Source: Mixophyes australis (taxonomy: Eukaryota; Chordata; Amphibia; Anura; Limnodynastidae). Taken from it: 64,000 bases of DNA. Below are positions 1 to 10,150 of this stretch, one piece after another (positions within the stretch are counted from its first letter, which is position 1; every line of letters begins with the position of its first letter). Both the position numbers and the translations under genes were made by a program. The notes beneath the pieces are model-generated. The model did no database searches. It saw only the letters and a list, made by a program, of their open reading frames with translations, and was not told the origin of the DNA. Where the stretch lies: contig JAVHZZ010000004.1 in assembly GCA_036250195.1 (NCBI GenBank), positions 146,830,729 to 146,894,728 of the forward strand. Reading direction: 5' to 3'.

Positions 1-302
1 GGACATGGCCCCAGAGCAAAGTTCCTAGACGTGACACAGAAATATCTTGCACGAGTGAACTTTTGATCTATTAGAGCATCACACAGTTATTAGGAGGGCA
101 GAAGAGTTGTATTCAAGCTTTAGGGATTTATTAAGTTAGAGGGAGATGTGACAGAGAGGTAAGCCAGAAGGACAAAGGGAGTCAATGAATGTGGTTTTCT
201 CTATGAAAGGTACTCAGGAGGCTACTAGAGAGGATGAGTGTCAATAGAAGTTAATGGTAGTGAATTGAATATATAGATAGGGAAATATCACCACAGACAT
301 AT
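1..302. other. No recognisable feature
   Basis: AT-rich sequence with no open frame, inverted repeat or known repeat signature that I can support. It is the left flank of the first hAT copy. Confidence 0.5.
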
Positions 303-451
303 GGATGCACTAACAATGAGCGGGCTCAGATTATCGCAATCGGAGCCCACCAGAAGAGTGCGGATCCGAGGGCGATCCGAGCACTGTTCGGGTATTTCCG
401 GTGGAGAGAAACAATGAAAACGAGGCTCTGACTCCAAATCCCGCCGTCGGA

Positions 452-500
452 TCTCGCGATACTCGGATTCTATAAATTTCCCGCTTGCCGCCGCTATCTT
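452..500 (+). promoter_or_regulatory. Promoter-like block of hAT copy 1
   Basis: TCTCGCGA (452-459), TATAAA (471-476) and GCCGCCGCTATCTT (487-500) occur in the same order and spacing in all three copies of this family. The last motif is one base off the YY1/initiator consensus here. Seen: motif conservation. Inferred: it drives transcription rightwards into the element. Confidence 0.5.
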
Positions 501-539
501 CAGTCGGGCATTGATCAGGGTAGCGTGAGGTTGGGTTTT

Positions 540-690
540 TAGTGGTGCTGTGTCCTTCTCCTCTGTCCTGCTGAGTCCAGTGGTGCTTTGTCCTGTGCTC
601 TGTCCTGCTGAGTCCAGTGGTGCTTTGTCCAGTGCTCTGTCCTGCTGAGTCCAGTGGTGCTGTGTCCTGTGCTCTGTCCTGCTAAGTCCA
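540..690. repeat. 37-bp tandem array in hAT copy 1
   Basis: About four units of 37 bp built on GAGTCCAGTGGTGCT; unit starts are near 573, 610, 647 and 684. Copies 2 and 3 carry a 77-bp unit that looks like two such units fused with a GCTGCTGGG variant. Confidence 0.85.
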
Positions 691-804
691 TTGTTATAAA
701 AAAATTCTAAAAAAATTATACAAAAATTCTAAAAAAATTATACAAAAATTATACAAAAATAATAAAAAAAAAATATAATTTTTTTTTAAAAAAAGTATAA
801 AAAA

Positions 805-992
805 ATTAGTACTGCAATATTAAACTACGTTCACTGTTCCTGCAGTCCAGAAATATTAGTACTGCAATATTAAACTACATTCACTGTTCCTGCAGTCCAG
901 AAATATTAGTACTGCAATATTTAACTACGTTCACTGTACCTGCAGTCCAGAAATATTAGTACTGCAATATTTCACTACGTTCACTGTTCCAA
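805..992. repeat. 50-bp tandem array in hAT copy 1
   Basis: Nearly four units of 50 bp starting with ATTAGTACTGCAATATT (805, 855, 905, 955). The unit is homologous to the 48-bp array in copy 2 (27087-27400) and the shorter array in copy 3 (60226-60345). Confidence 0.85.
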
Positions 993-1447
993 TCTTGCAC
1001 CTCTTTTTTTTGCCATTATGTGCTCTGTGGGGCCTAGTTTTTCAAACTGCCATCCTGTCTGCCACTGCAGTGCCACTACTAGATGGGCCACGTGTTTGTG
1101 CCGCCCACTTGTGTCGCTTAGCTTAGACATCCAGCTACCTCGGTGCAACCTTTTGGCCTAAAAACAATATTGTGAGGTGTGAGGTGTTCAGAATAGACTG
1201 GAAATTAGTGGAAATGATTGTTATTGAATGTTATTGAGGTTAATAATAGCGTAGGAGTGAAAAAAAAAACAAAAAACTGGTTTTTAGCACTTTTTATGCT
1301 TTTTTAAAAAAAAATCAGAACCCAAAACCCTAAATCAGAACCAAAACCTTGAGTGGGGTGTTTTGGCAAAACCAATCAGAACCCAAAACCTCAAGCTAAT
1401 CAGAACCCAAAACACAAAACACTAAAAGTGGCCGGTGCACACCCCTA

Positions 1448-2427
1448 GGATGCACTAGCGGGTGCACAAAACAAAACCAGCTTCTGTTTCAGCGTTTTTG
1501 AATCATTATTCACACCTCTTTTTTTTTTTTTTTTTTTTTTTTTAAAGGACTGTTGGCAGCAGCCCACTTGAAACAGGAGGTAAAAGAAGACATTTGGAAA
1601 TAAGAATATGTACATATTTTCTTTTGGTTCCAACTGTAGAGTTTTAATATACAGCTGTGGGAAAACTAGAGGAGCATCGCAAGGAGGAAGATCAGAATAG
1701 GAGACATTTTTGGTTCCTGAGAACGTTTTGGAACTGGGTTCAGGTATTTTTTTTTTTATCATGGTTAGTGTAATAGGGGCCAAAATAATGTTATACTCTC
1801 TATTCTCTATTTAGTTTGATTTTGTTACTATTGGTGTTTGATTGAAATAAAAAATGAAAGGTACAGGATTCTGGGTATTTGGTTTGTTAAAACATCACCC
1901 TGTTACATCAATCTCTGGTGGACAGGACTTCTACTAGGGAACGGAGGACAGCCTCTCACACATGCTCCTCTAAGGATGTCTCTGGATTGGAATAGGGCTT
2001 GTGCTAGAAAAGGGAGAAAATGAAGGTCACCGAGCAGCAAGACAAAGGAGCTCTGTGCAGGCAGGTAGCTTGAATCAATTTCTAAAATAATATTTTCTCC
2101 TCCTCATTCTTATTTATGTTCCCTTCTTACGTCTTTAGCCTACAACAGTCTGCATATGATGACAAGTTGTGGGAATAATACTGTTGTCATAGTATATATA
2201 AGTTTAAATTAAATTTAATATCTAACCCCCCAACCCATCCCCATTTTATTGATTGATGTGGTTAGCAGCAAATCACTATATATAGTCACAGTGATGTAAA
2301 ATTGTTAAATCTGATTAGATGTCACTTCATGGCAAGCGCTAAAAACAAATTTTCATGCACACACCCTCATTGTGTCACATCCCTGGCATGCTGTGATGAC
2401 TCACCAGGAAATAAAAACAATTTAGAT
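1448..2427. other. Non-coding stretch with a 25-T run
   Basis: Contains the right target duplication of hAT copy 1 (1448-1455) and an uninterrupted T run at 1519-1543, possibly the poly(A) of an old minus-strand retrocopy. I recognise nothing else. Confidence 0.4.
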
Positions 2428-2677
2428 CAGGGATGCCTGATACACTTCAGGGGCCGATGGTGCTGCACTCTAACTTTAAAAGGGGCCACATATTATCCTT
2501 AATCTGAGTGCTAAGTTAAAAGAATACACTTAATTAAAGAAAGTGACACATATCTGTCGTAACAAATCAGCAGGCATTTTAAATAAGTGTTACAAGCTAT
2601 AACAAATAAATCTGACAATAGGAAGGAGCTGGGAGCTGTAGGTGAAGAATCGGAGGACCACCTGTTGCCCATCACTG
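2428..2677. mobile_element. Small hAT-type MITE, 250 bp
   Basis: Starts CAGGGATGCCTGATAC and ends GTTGCCCATCACTG, hAT-style CAG...CTG termini. Flanking octamers ATTTAGAT and GTGTAGAT agree at six of eight positions, a decayed target duplication. The GGCCGATGG and GGGCAAC subterminal words link it to the element at 19323-19857. No coding. Confidence 0.65.
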
Positions 2678-3320
2678 GTGTAGATACCCTATCCCCCCCT
2701 GATTGCAAACCTAGTCAGGGCAAATAAGGCTTAAAGTAGAAATTATAAAGTGTCCATTTTACTTCTTCGTTCTGTAGCTATTATCCCATACAACATTTCC
2801 AGTTATAAGGAGTCGCAAGTGTCAGATATGCTCCAGTCTGTATATGTGCGTGTTTTTACTTTGTGATGCACAGAATGAATTGACACAATTTATGCTACAA
2901 AAACTGGTGTAGAACTCTGCATCAGTCCCTCCTGTCTACATTGAATGATACCATATCAATCCATATAGGCAGTTGACTGCATATAAGAATGGTAACAATC
3001 AATATAGTGGCTTTTATTTGCAATCTCCTGTCTATATTGTTTGATACCCTTTGTGAACAGTCTCTTGTGTATACACATACAGATATCATTTTTACTTTTC
3101 TTATTTTTATATTGTCAACAACTGCACTCACCTGTAATCGCCAGATACATAATAAATGCATTGTTTTAGACATATACTATATTCAAATAGACCGTCAGAC
3201 AGACATTAGGTCAGTGTTGCTGAGCAGTAGGAATCAATATTCAGGTAAGACATTTAATTCATAATTGTAGCGCTAGTATCCCGAGCAGGCGAAACATGCA
3301 CTTTAGATACCTCCACTGCC
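2678..3320. other. No recognisable feature
   Basis: AT-rich, no supported ORF, no repeat signature identified. Confidence 0.4.
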
Positions 3321-3328
3321 TGCAAAGA

Positions 3329-3348
3329 ACTACATCTCCCAGCATGCA
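3329..3348 (+). promoter_or_regulatory. ZNF143/THAP11-type motif
   Basis: ACTACATCTCCCAGCATGCA closely matches the SBS2 motif (ACTACAnnTCCCAGnATGC) bound by ZNF143/STAF and THAP11 at vertebrate promoters. A purine-rich GAGAGAGAG tract follows, then an ATG in good context (CACCATGG, about 3538). The ORF from that ATG is only about 20 codons. It may mark an old promoter or 5' UTR, or be part of a repeat. Confidence 0.5.
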
Positions 3349-3940
3349 ATGGGTGTGGAAAGCATGTGAAGGAGCCATTACAAACATCAGTTGGAGATTC
3401 TGAGAGGAACTCAGTGAGGCAGACATCCTAAAGGAGGGGGCCTCCTTCAGACTATCAGAGAGAGAGAGTAACAGGAGTCTGAGAGACAGAGAGATTATGG
3501 AAAGAGAGACACCCTGAGAGTTTGGAGAAGACTTCACCATGGAGGAGTGGAAGCAGCTACCAGGCTCCATGACTGATAGAATCCATGCTGCAAATGGAAG
3601 CTAGAGACCAGTTGGATAAGTAACACACATTTACTTTACTGTTGATTTATATGGACTGAATATTTGCTGTTAGTCAGTGAAAAGGTGGGGAGACCTGATT
3701 TGTGATTTGTAGTTCCCTTTTGCAGAACTGTGCATATTGACAAGGGTATAGTGTAGGGAAAGGCAGATAAGATATTGGGACTGAGATAAAACCAGAAAAG
3801 GCATGTGCAAAAAAATCCTTTACTGAGTGAAAAGCATTATAAGAGTTGTGGCACCAGTGATTGCAAAGGGAGCTGTGAGTTGTTTCATCAGAGAGGAAAA
3901 GAGGGAACAATAGGGCACATTTATCATTTATCGGGAAAAA

Positions 3941-3993
3941 TGAGAAATACTTATCAATCCTTATCGCATGGATAAGGATTGATGTATTTCTCA
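3941..3993. repeat. Stem-loop
   Basis: Arms TGAGAAATAC + ATCAATCCTTATC pair with GATAAGGATTGAT + GTATTTCTCA around the 5-nt loop GCATG, with a 2-nt bulge (TT, 3951-3952). 23 pairs in all. Confidence 0.8.
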
Positions 3994-4011
3994 AATTTAT
4001 GAAAAATGGAA

Positions 4012-4049
4012 CACAGAAACAGCAGTTCCGAAAAACTGCTGTTTCTGTG
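4012..4049. repeat. Stem-loop with 16-bp arms
   Basis: CACAGAAACAGCAGTT pairs perfectly with AACTGCTGTTTCTGTG across a 6-nt loop, 20 bp right of the previous stem-loop. Confidence 0.8.
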
Positions 4050-4500
4050 ATAAAAAAAAAACCATACTCACCACTGCCTCTTTGGGAAGCGCTGTCTCTG
4101 GATCTCCTCCTCTTCAGCTTACTTTCTGTTCTTCATGCAACTGCGCATGTGCCGTCCGGAGAGCTTGAGGCTGTGACAGGGAGAGATCACAAGATCACTC
4201 CCTGCACATGCGATGTCCGGAGCAGAGCTGGACATAACCAAGAACAAAAGTTTTAGCAGCATTTCGGATGATTAACACAAGTTCCCGAAAAAAACATTTT
4301 TTCTGGACTTTTTTCGGGAATTGCGGCCGGAGCAGTGACCATACTTTTGTATGTTGACTGCTTGCAAAAACGATAAGGAGTGCTAAGCAGCAAATATCCA
4401 TTATATCTGCTACGATGCACCTTTAATAAATTTGCGTAGGAGACATCATGGCCTAATTTACACGGTAAGTGCACGATAGTGCACTACCGTGCTTTCTTAA

Positions 4501-5503
4501 ATATACCCCAATGTGTGTTATAAATGCTTAGGCACCCATATTGGTTTGAGTCTAAACAAAGTCTTAAGGAGAAATTACCTGTCTTGTTGAGAAAGGATAA
4601 ACAGAAGTGCTATTACTTGGAATCCTGTGTGTTAAGTCAAGTTAAGAGATATCGGGAACTGTGTTATCATTTTATGCATTCTGTTATATTTATGCATATC
4701 ATCCTGTGGACAAAGAGTGAAAACCTGGATTTGTGCTATTCTCTGGAACTAAATATGTGAATTTATATGTTTATTGTATGCATATGCTAGTTATTTGAGA
4801 CAAGTTTGCATGCAATAACATTACAGTGTTATAGAAATCATCTATGTACAAGAGGGGCCTTATGTGGGTGGGACCAAAACAATTGTAGGTGGGGCTAACA
4901 AAAAGTAGCTGGGATTTAGAAATACTGGAATTTAGTTGTAGTAACATTTAGGAAACCCTAGTTGTAGTGACTTAAGACACAGTGGATCATCTCAAAAGAA
5001 ATACGGGGGAAAAGCTGCCAGTCCTGTGCTATTATCTGCGACTGGTTTATGCCTCTGTCCTCCAACTTGTTTAGTTCTCTACTAACATATCCTTCCAATA
5101 TCCCCTTCATAGGAACATAACTGACTTTGTTTAATAAGTTTAACTATTGCAAAACATGTTGGCACAATCATATTTTAACAGAGCAGCATATGAGCATCTC
5201 ACTGCACTGTTGCATCTTTCCCTGATGACATTAGATACAAACTCTCTCTATATATAATTTTTTAAATATGTGCACTGTGTGTTTCAAAAAATGCATTAAA
5301 ATAATCCTTATAATATATGGCTATCCAGTATGATCACCACAAAAGTGAACTGCTGCAAGAAAACACATATTTTGTAATAATGGTATATGAGCCCTAAATA
5401 TGCAGAGTGATTGGTGGTGGTTTGATAGCAGTGCAGGGAGGGTTGGCAGACAATGGCATAATTAAAGGGGAAAGCAATTCCAAGGGTTTGCTTGTGATAT
5501 ACT
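4501..5503. other. No recognisable feature
   Basis: Low-GC sequence, short ORFs only, none resembling a known family. Its last 8 bases (5496-5503) are the left target duplication of the next element. Confidence 0.4.
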
Positions 5504-5827
5504 CAGGGCCGGATTAACCCTAGGGCTAACTGGGCTACAGCCCAGGGGCCTCGGGCATCCAGGGGGCCTTGAAAGTGCTCAGCAACAGTATTGATCGGTC
5601 GGGGGTGCAGCCGGCGTGATCAGTGCTGCTGAGCACTTTCACTGCGGTCCTTCCCCGACGCACTGTAGTCTTCTTACTGTGGAGATCTCGTGAGTCTCTC
5701 TCTCACGAGATCTCCTCAGTAAAGAGCGTACAGCGTGCCGGGGAAGGAGGTAAGTGCCGGGGGGGCCCTCACGGGGGAATGGAGGCCCCCTTAGCCCAGC
5801 GGCCTCCATTCCCTTAATCCGGCCCTG
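5504..5827. mobile_element. hAT MITE, 324 bp, exact TSD
   Basis: Perfect termini CAGGGCCGGATTAA / TTAATCCGGCCCTG and an exact 8-bp duplication GATATACT (5496-5503 and 5828-5835). The interior is GC-rich and holds a small TCTCGTGAG...CTCACGAGA hairpin. It has no transposase and belongs to the same terminal family as the nested element at 59202-59480 (CAGAGCCGGATTTA). Confidence 0.93.
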
Positions 5828-5835
5828 GATATACT

Positions 5836-6479
5836 AAGTGCAAAGGAGGCAGGATTAACTATATGATCAGTGCAATGGGGGCTGGCCATGTGTTTAACAA
5901 ATTGATCAGAGAATGGGACCAGTGCATGGTAGAAGGCAGGCAATGGAGTCAATGCAAGAACCACTGAAGTATCAACTGAGCTGGAATAAGGATCTCTGAG
6001 GCCTGGAACATTTAAGACAGGAGGGTTATCATTTTAGACACATGTTAGACAAATACACAGGCAAAACTGCGTGCACTACTGTTAGGTGCACACAGCTCTG
6101 CCTTCACAAGCAGTATAGCGTGAAGCAGGACATACCTCCCAAATCTCCTTGTAGTCGGACCAAATCCTGACTTAGCAAGACAGTCACCAAAATTCAGGTC
6201 TGCCCCACCAGATTCAGAACCATGGGCAGACTGCCCTGCTCTTTCCTACATGTTCTTGTCACTTTCATCACCTCTGGCTGCTGGTGTCTTTAGACCAGTT
6301 GTTGCTTATCTGGATCCTGGAATGATGGGGACCTATTTGGAAAAAAAATGGGTACATGTAATTTAGAAAGCACCAACCAGCCAAGGCATTAATTTAATGG
6401 CACCCATCTTTAATAATTAGGCCTCCCCAGCCCCAACATTAAAACAGTACATCAACTTTATATTTACATCATGCTGCAT
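5836..6479. other. No recognisable gene
   Basis: Unique-looking sequence; CATACCTCCCAAAT near 6131 resembles the end of a common frog repeat but I cannot delimit one. Confidence 0.35.
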
Positions 6480-7311
6480 ACATTTAAAAAATACTTCCAG
6501 AATACTTCCAGAACACTGCAAAAACTTTAATTTATTCACTCATCATCTCCCGCATTGACTATTGTAATTCCCTCCTTAGTGGTCTTCCCAAAATCAAACT
6601 CAAGCCCCTACAATCTCTTTTGCGCACAGCGGCTAGATTGATTTTCCTTGCAAATCGTTTTTTGTCTGCTGGGTCACTCTGTCAGTCTCTACATTGGTTG
6701 CCTGTTTTTCAAAGAATCCAATATAAAATTCTTCTACTAACATACAAGGCCATCAGCAAAATTGCACTGATATACATCTCACTTGTCTCAAAATATCTCC
6801 CAATTCGATACCTCCATTCTGCACAAGATCTGCGTCTCTCTTCCACTCTCATCACTTCCTTCCATTCTCGGTTGCAGGACTTTTTTTGGGCTGCACCCAC
6901 TTTATGGAATTCTCTCCCTCGTACCACAAGACTGTCCTCTAGTCTTCAAACCTTCAAGCGTTCTCTGAAAACCCACCTCTTCAGATAATCCTATAATATT
7001 CCTCTACCACCCTCTTAATCTCCCTAGGTTACCCTATTGCCACCCTCTATACAGCTAACACAAGAAAACAACCCTATGACCAATATAGTTGTGTGACTGA
7101 GCATGTAATGCTTCTAGCTGGACAAATATTCAATATGATGTAGCACTTACCCTTGTGTATCAAACCATTTACCCATAGATTGTAGCTTGTGAGCAGGGCC
7201 CTCTCTGTCTGTATGTATTACCCAGTATTGTTTAATTACTGTTTGCTCCCAATTGTAAAGCACTATGGAATCTGCTGGTGCTATATAAGTAAATAATGAT
7301 GATGATGATGA
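6480..7311 (+). pseudogene. CR1/L2-type LINE 3' end, reverse transcriptase fragment
   Basis: Translation gives the C-terminal part of a CR1/L2 reverse transcriptase ORF: DYCNSLLSGLP, then AARLIF, HWLPV, YKILLLTYKA, LWNSLP and finally FKRSLKTHLF with a stop near 6988. The frame is interrupted near 6620, so it is dead. The 3' UTR ends GTGCTATATAAGTAAATA(ATG)n at about 7300, the usual tail of this LINE group. It is 5'-truncated, as expected for LINEs. Related copies lie at 31513-32622 (+) and 36640-37246 (-). CR1 and L2 cannot be separated by eye. Confidence 0.8.
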
Positions 7312-7700
7312 TGATAGTATACACATTTAAGAAATAGACCTATTTCCCTCCAACCAACCCCAGCAAAAAATTATTAGCAATTACGTTTAAAGTCCATGCC
7401 TCACAACCATCTCTGCATTAAATAATTCATATTCACATCTAATAAATAGCCCCCCTCCCAAAACTCAGCCCCATATTCAATTAATAACCCCAAACCACCC
7501 AGCATTAAATCCTGTCACCCCTTCTTTAATAGGCCCCACTATTAAACTAAATCGTCCACTAATAAATTAAATTGCCCCCATCACCACACAAATAAAATAG
7601 CACCCATTAAATAATTAGTACCCACCAAAACTTTCACATTGAATTAATAGCCTATCTCTCACCCATGTACTATTAAGAGAGCCCGCTCCCTTCCCTCATA
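7312..7700. repeat. Degenerate C/AT-rich repeat
   Basis: Imperfect repetition of words such as AATAAATAGCCCCC and ATTAAATAATTAG, without a strict period. It leads directly into the minisatellite. Confidence 0.4.
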
Positions 7701-7719
7701 TCACACATTATGCTAAGAA

Positions 7720-8265
7720 CTCCCCTTTTCTCACACATTAGAGCAGCCCCCTTTCACACATTAGAACAGGCCCCGTTCACACATCAGAGCAGCCCCATCC
7801 CTTTCACATATCAGATCAGCCCCCCCTTTCACAAATCAGAGCACTGCCCCTTCCACGCATCAGAGCAGCCCCCCCTTCCATACATCAGAGCAGCCAACCC
7901 TAATTCCACAAATCAGAGCAGCCATCCCCCCCTTCCACACATTAGAGCAGCACCCCCTTCCACACATCAGAGCAGCCCCCCCTTCCACACATCGGAGCAG
8001 CCACCCCACTTCCACTCATCAAAGCAGCCAACCCCCTCTTCCACGCATCACTGCATCCACTCCCCCCTTCCACGCATCAAAGCAGCAACTCCTTCCTTTC
8101 ATATATGAGAGCAGCCAACCCCCCCTTCCACACATCGGAGCAGCCACCCCACTTCCACGCATCACTGCATCCACTCCACTCTTCCACGCAGCAAAGCAGC
8201 CACCCCTTCCTTTCATACATGAGAGCAGCCAACCCACCCTTTCACACATCAGAGCAGCCACCCCC
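7720..8265. repeat. Minisatellite, about 23-28 bp unit
   Basis: More than 15 variable units built on CACACATCAGAGCAGCCCCCC, with a higher-order variant containing CACGCATCACTGCATCCACTC at two places. Both strands are open over this array because of the repeat, so the ORFs here (7710-8108 +, 8019-8330 -) are not genes. Confidence 0.85.
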
Positions 8266-9062
8266 TTGAATTGGTAGAGCTGGCTGCGGGAGGTTGCCCT
8301 GCTCTCCTGGGAGTCCGGGAACACTCCCAAAAGTTTGTGGGTCTCCAGGACATTTCGGGAAAGTAGGCAACTATGATGTAAAGAAATATATTTTTAAAAG
8401 TAGAACTAACAAGAGCTTTAGTAGACCACATCTTCACTAATAAATGTGCCAGTATGGCTTCTAAAGACCAGTTTGGTGTATTGCTCCTTTATGTGTGTGT
8501 GTTTGTGGTCTTAAGTAGGGAGGCGGAGGGTTCTTTAGTCTTCCTCTGGTGTTGTTTATTCCCACAACATTACCCATGAAGATCTTGAACCCTGACTAAG
8601 GTGGAGGTGCAAAATCTAAGCAAAGTACAAGTTTATATATACGGAAAAAATACACACATCTGTACACACAACTGAGCGAGAAAAAGGGGTAATACATAAT
8701 GAATAATTAGCACTTCTGTTTTTAATCTGTTTGGTCTTTCTTGTCCATCTGAGGACCCTCTAATATTAGGGCGGTGTTTGGAGTGAGGCGCTGGCTATGC
8801 TCTCCATGGTGCTGGCTACACCCTCCCAACACTAGCCACACCCCCTCCAGAGGAATGCTGCTCACAACAGGCTCTTCATAATTTTCAGCTCGAGGCCCGT
8901 TAATCTGGCACTGAAAGTACATGACCTCCAGTGTGGATTTTACCCTTTGTGACATTAAAGAAATAGATATGGCTAAGCCAAGTAGCATTTTATGAGAATA
9001 CAGAAAATTTGAAATTAATGTAAGGGATGGTTAGTAGAATAGAATTTGATTTGACATTTTAC
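8266..9062. other. Repeat edge and unassigned sequence
   Basis: GGGAGTCCGGGAACACTCCC...GGACATTTCGGGAAAGTAGGCAACTATG (8309-8375) resembles the terminus of a common amphibian DNA repeat whose other end I did not find. No gene is seen in the rest. Confidence 0.35.
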
Positions 9063-9076
9063 TCCTTTCTCTGCAG

Positions 9077-9147
9077 ACATGTTCAGTCAGACCTCAAAAC
9101 CTGAAAAAGTTTGTTCAGATCACTTTTACAGTGCCAAAATCCAGAAG
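9077..9147 (+). CDS. Candidate 71-bp internal exon
   Basis: A textbook acceptor (CTCCTTTCTCTGCAG, ending at 9076) precedes and a good donor (AAG|GTATGC) follows a 71-bp segment open in two frames. One frame reads TCSVRPQNLKKFVQIT..., the other MFSQTSKPEKVCSDHFYSAK. The second contains CSDHF, vaguely like the C-x-x-H-F of THAP domains, but far too little to assign. No neighbouring exons were recognised within several kb. It could be an exon of a host gene with long introns, or chance. Confidence 0.3.
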
Positions 9148-9852
9148 GTATGCTGTGGGTTTGCTCTCTGTTTTATGTGAGGTGGGCCAATAGGCACATT
9201 TGCGCAAATAAACATGCATTGTGTACCTGTATATTTTGTGTTAAATAATTTACCTTTGATGCATGTTTTTCTTTAATCTTACTAAAATCTACCTTTTTAA
9301 AAACACTTTATTTCCACAAACCTTGGTCTCACTGGCAGCAAAAGGATTAAAGATAAAAAGCAAATAAATTAAATATTTTGTGGAGTAGCAGTCAGGAACT
9401 GCTCAAGGAAATGTCTCTCCGATATCAAGATAATTCAGAACTCGGCTGATTTGTTGATAAGTTTGACAGACTCTTGAAAGGTCGTTTTCTGCTTCTCATA
9501 TCCTGTCAAATGCTAGAAATGGACACAAGCATTGTAGTTGGCAGCTGTGTTGTTATGCACATACACATACACACTCTCCCTCACACACACATGCAAACAC
9601 GCGTGTGCATTTACACATTTGGAAAGTTTGCAATAGGAAGTAGAGGAAATGGGTAGCACAATACATTGCCTTCATGTATTATGTCAATTCTCCTACGTGT
9701 GATAGCATTTTACTGGACTTAATGGGGAAATATAAACCTGTGAATAATTTTATCAAGTATACATGCAAAAATCTGTATCATGTAGAGAGAAAAGTGCCAC
9801 TGGAAAGAAAGGATGTATTTTATCTTGATAGTGAACACACCAAAGCCTAATT
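9148..9852. other. Unassigned, CA-rich microsatellite inside
   Basis: Imperfect CA repeat at about 9555-9610. No supported coding. Confidence 0.45.
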
Positions 9853-10150
9853 TTCATCATCATCATCATCATTGTTTATTTATATGCACCACAAATTCCA
9901 TGGTACCTGACATCATTTTACAGATATGACGAATACGAATCAAATATACATAATAACAGGAACATGGGTGCAGTTGAGCAGATTATAAATGCATGGATGA
10001 AATTAACAGAACAAATTGCATATCATGCAGGAAATTCAGCAAAAGACATGACAGGGACAAACAAGGACTTCTGAGAGTGGATAAATAAGAGACATAAAGA
10101 ACTGTGAGAGGTTACATTCTAGAGGGAGGGGATAGAGATACAAAAGGGAG
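9853..10150 (-). mobile_element. Reverse-oriented LINE or SINE tail
   Basis: Begins (CAT)n then TTGTTTATTTATATGCACC, the reverse complement of the GGTGCATATAAATAAACAATGATG-like tail seen at other L2/SINE copies. The body (to about 10150) is A-rich and too diverged to place; its right limit is approximate. Confidence 0.5.

Larger units (their letters stand above)
311..1447 (+). mobile_element. hAT-family element, copy 1 (non-autonomous)
   Basis: The left end reads TAACAATGAGCGGGCTC and the right end ...GGTGCACACCCCTA, diverged versions of the inverted termini of copies 2 and 3. It is flanked by an exact 8-bp duplication GGATGCAC (303-310 and 1448-1455), the hallmark of hAT insertion. Inside, in order, are a promoter-like block (452-500), a 37-bp tandem array (540-690), an A/T-only stretch, a 50-bp tandem array (805-992), and a right end rich in AACCCAAAACC-type subterminal repeats. 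No transposase coding is left; copies 2 and 3 keep pieces of it. Assignment to hAT is firm from the target duplication and from the dimerisation domain in copy 3. Confidence 0.9.
3910..4500. repeat. Hairpin-rich MITE-like segment
   Basis: Contains two clear hairpins (3941-3993 and 4012-4049), CCGGAG repeats, and GGGCACATTTAT...AATAAATTTGCG edges that are loosely inverted. This looks like an old non-autonomous DNA transposon. No target duplication or superfamily could be fixed. Confidence 0.4.

Noticed and set aside
3538..3600. KRAB-like start (MEEWKQL)
   Set aside because: Only a few residues agree, no KRAB box follows and the frame stops after about 20 codons.
7720..8265. CRISPR-like array
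   Set aside because: Repeats are adjacent and variable with no unique spacers, in a vertebrate sequence: a minisatellite.
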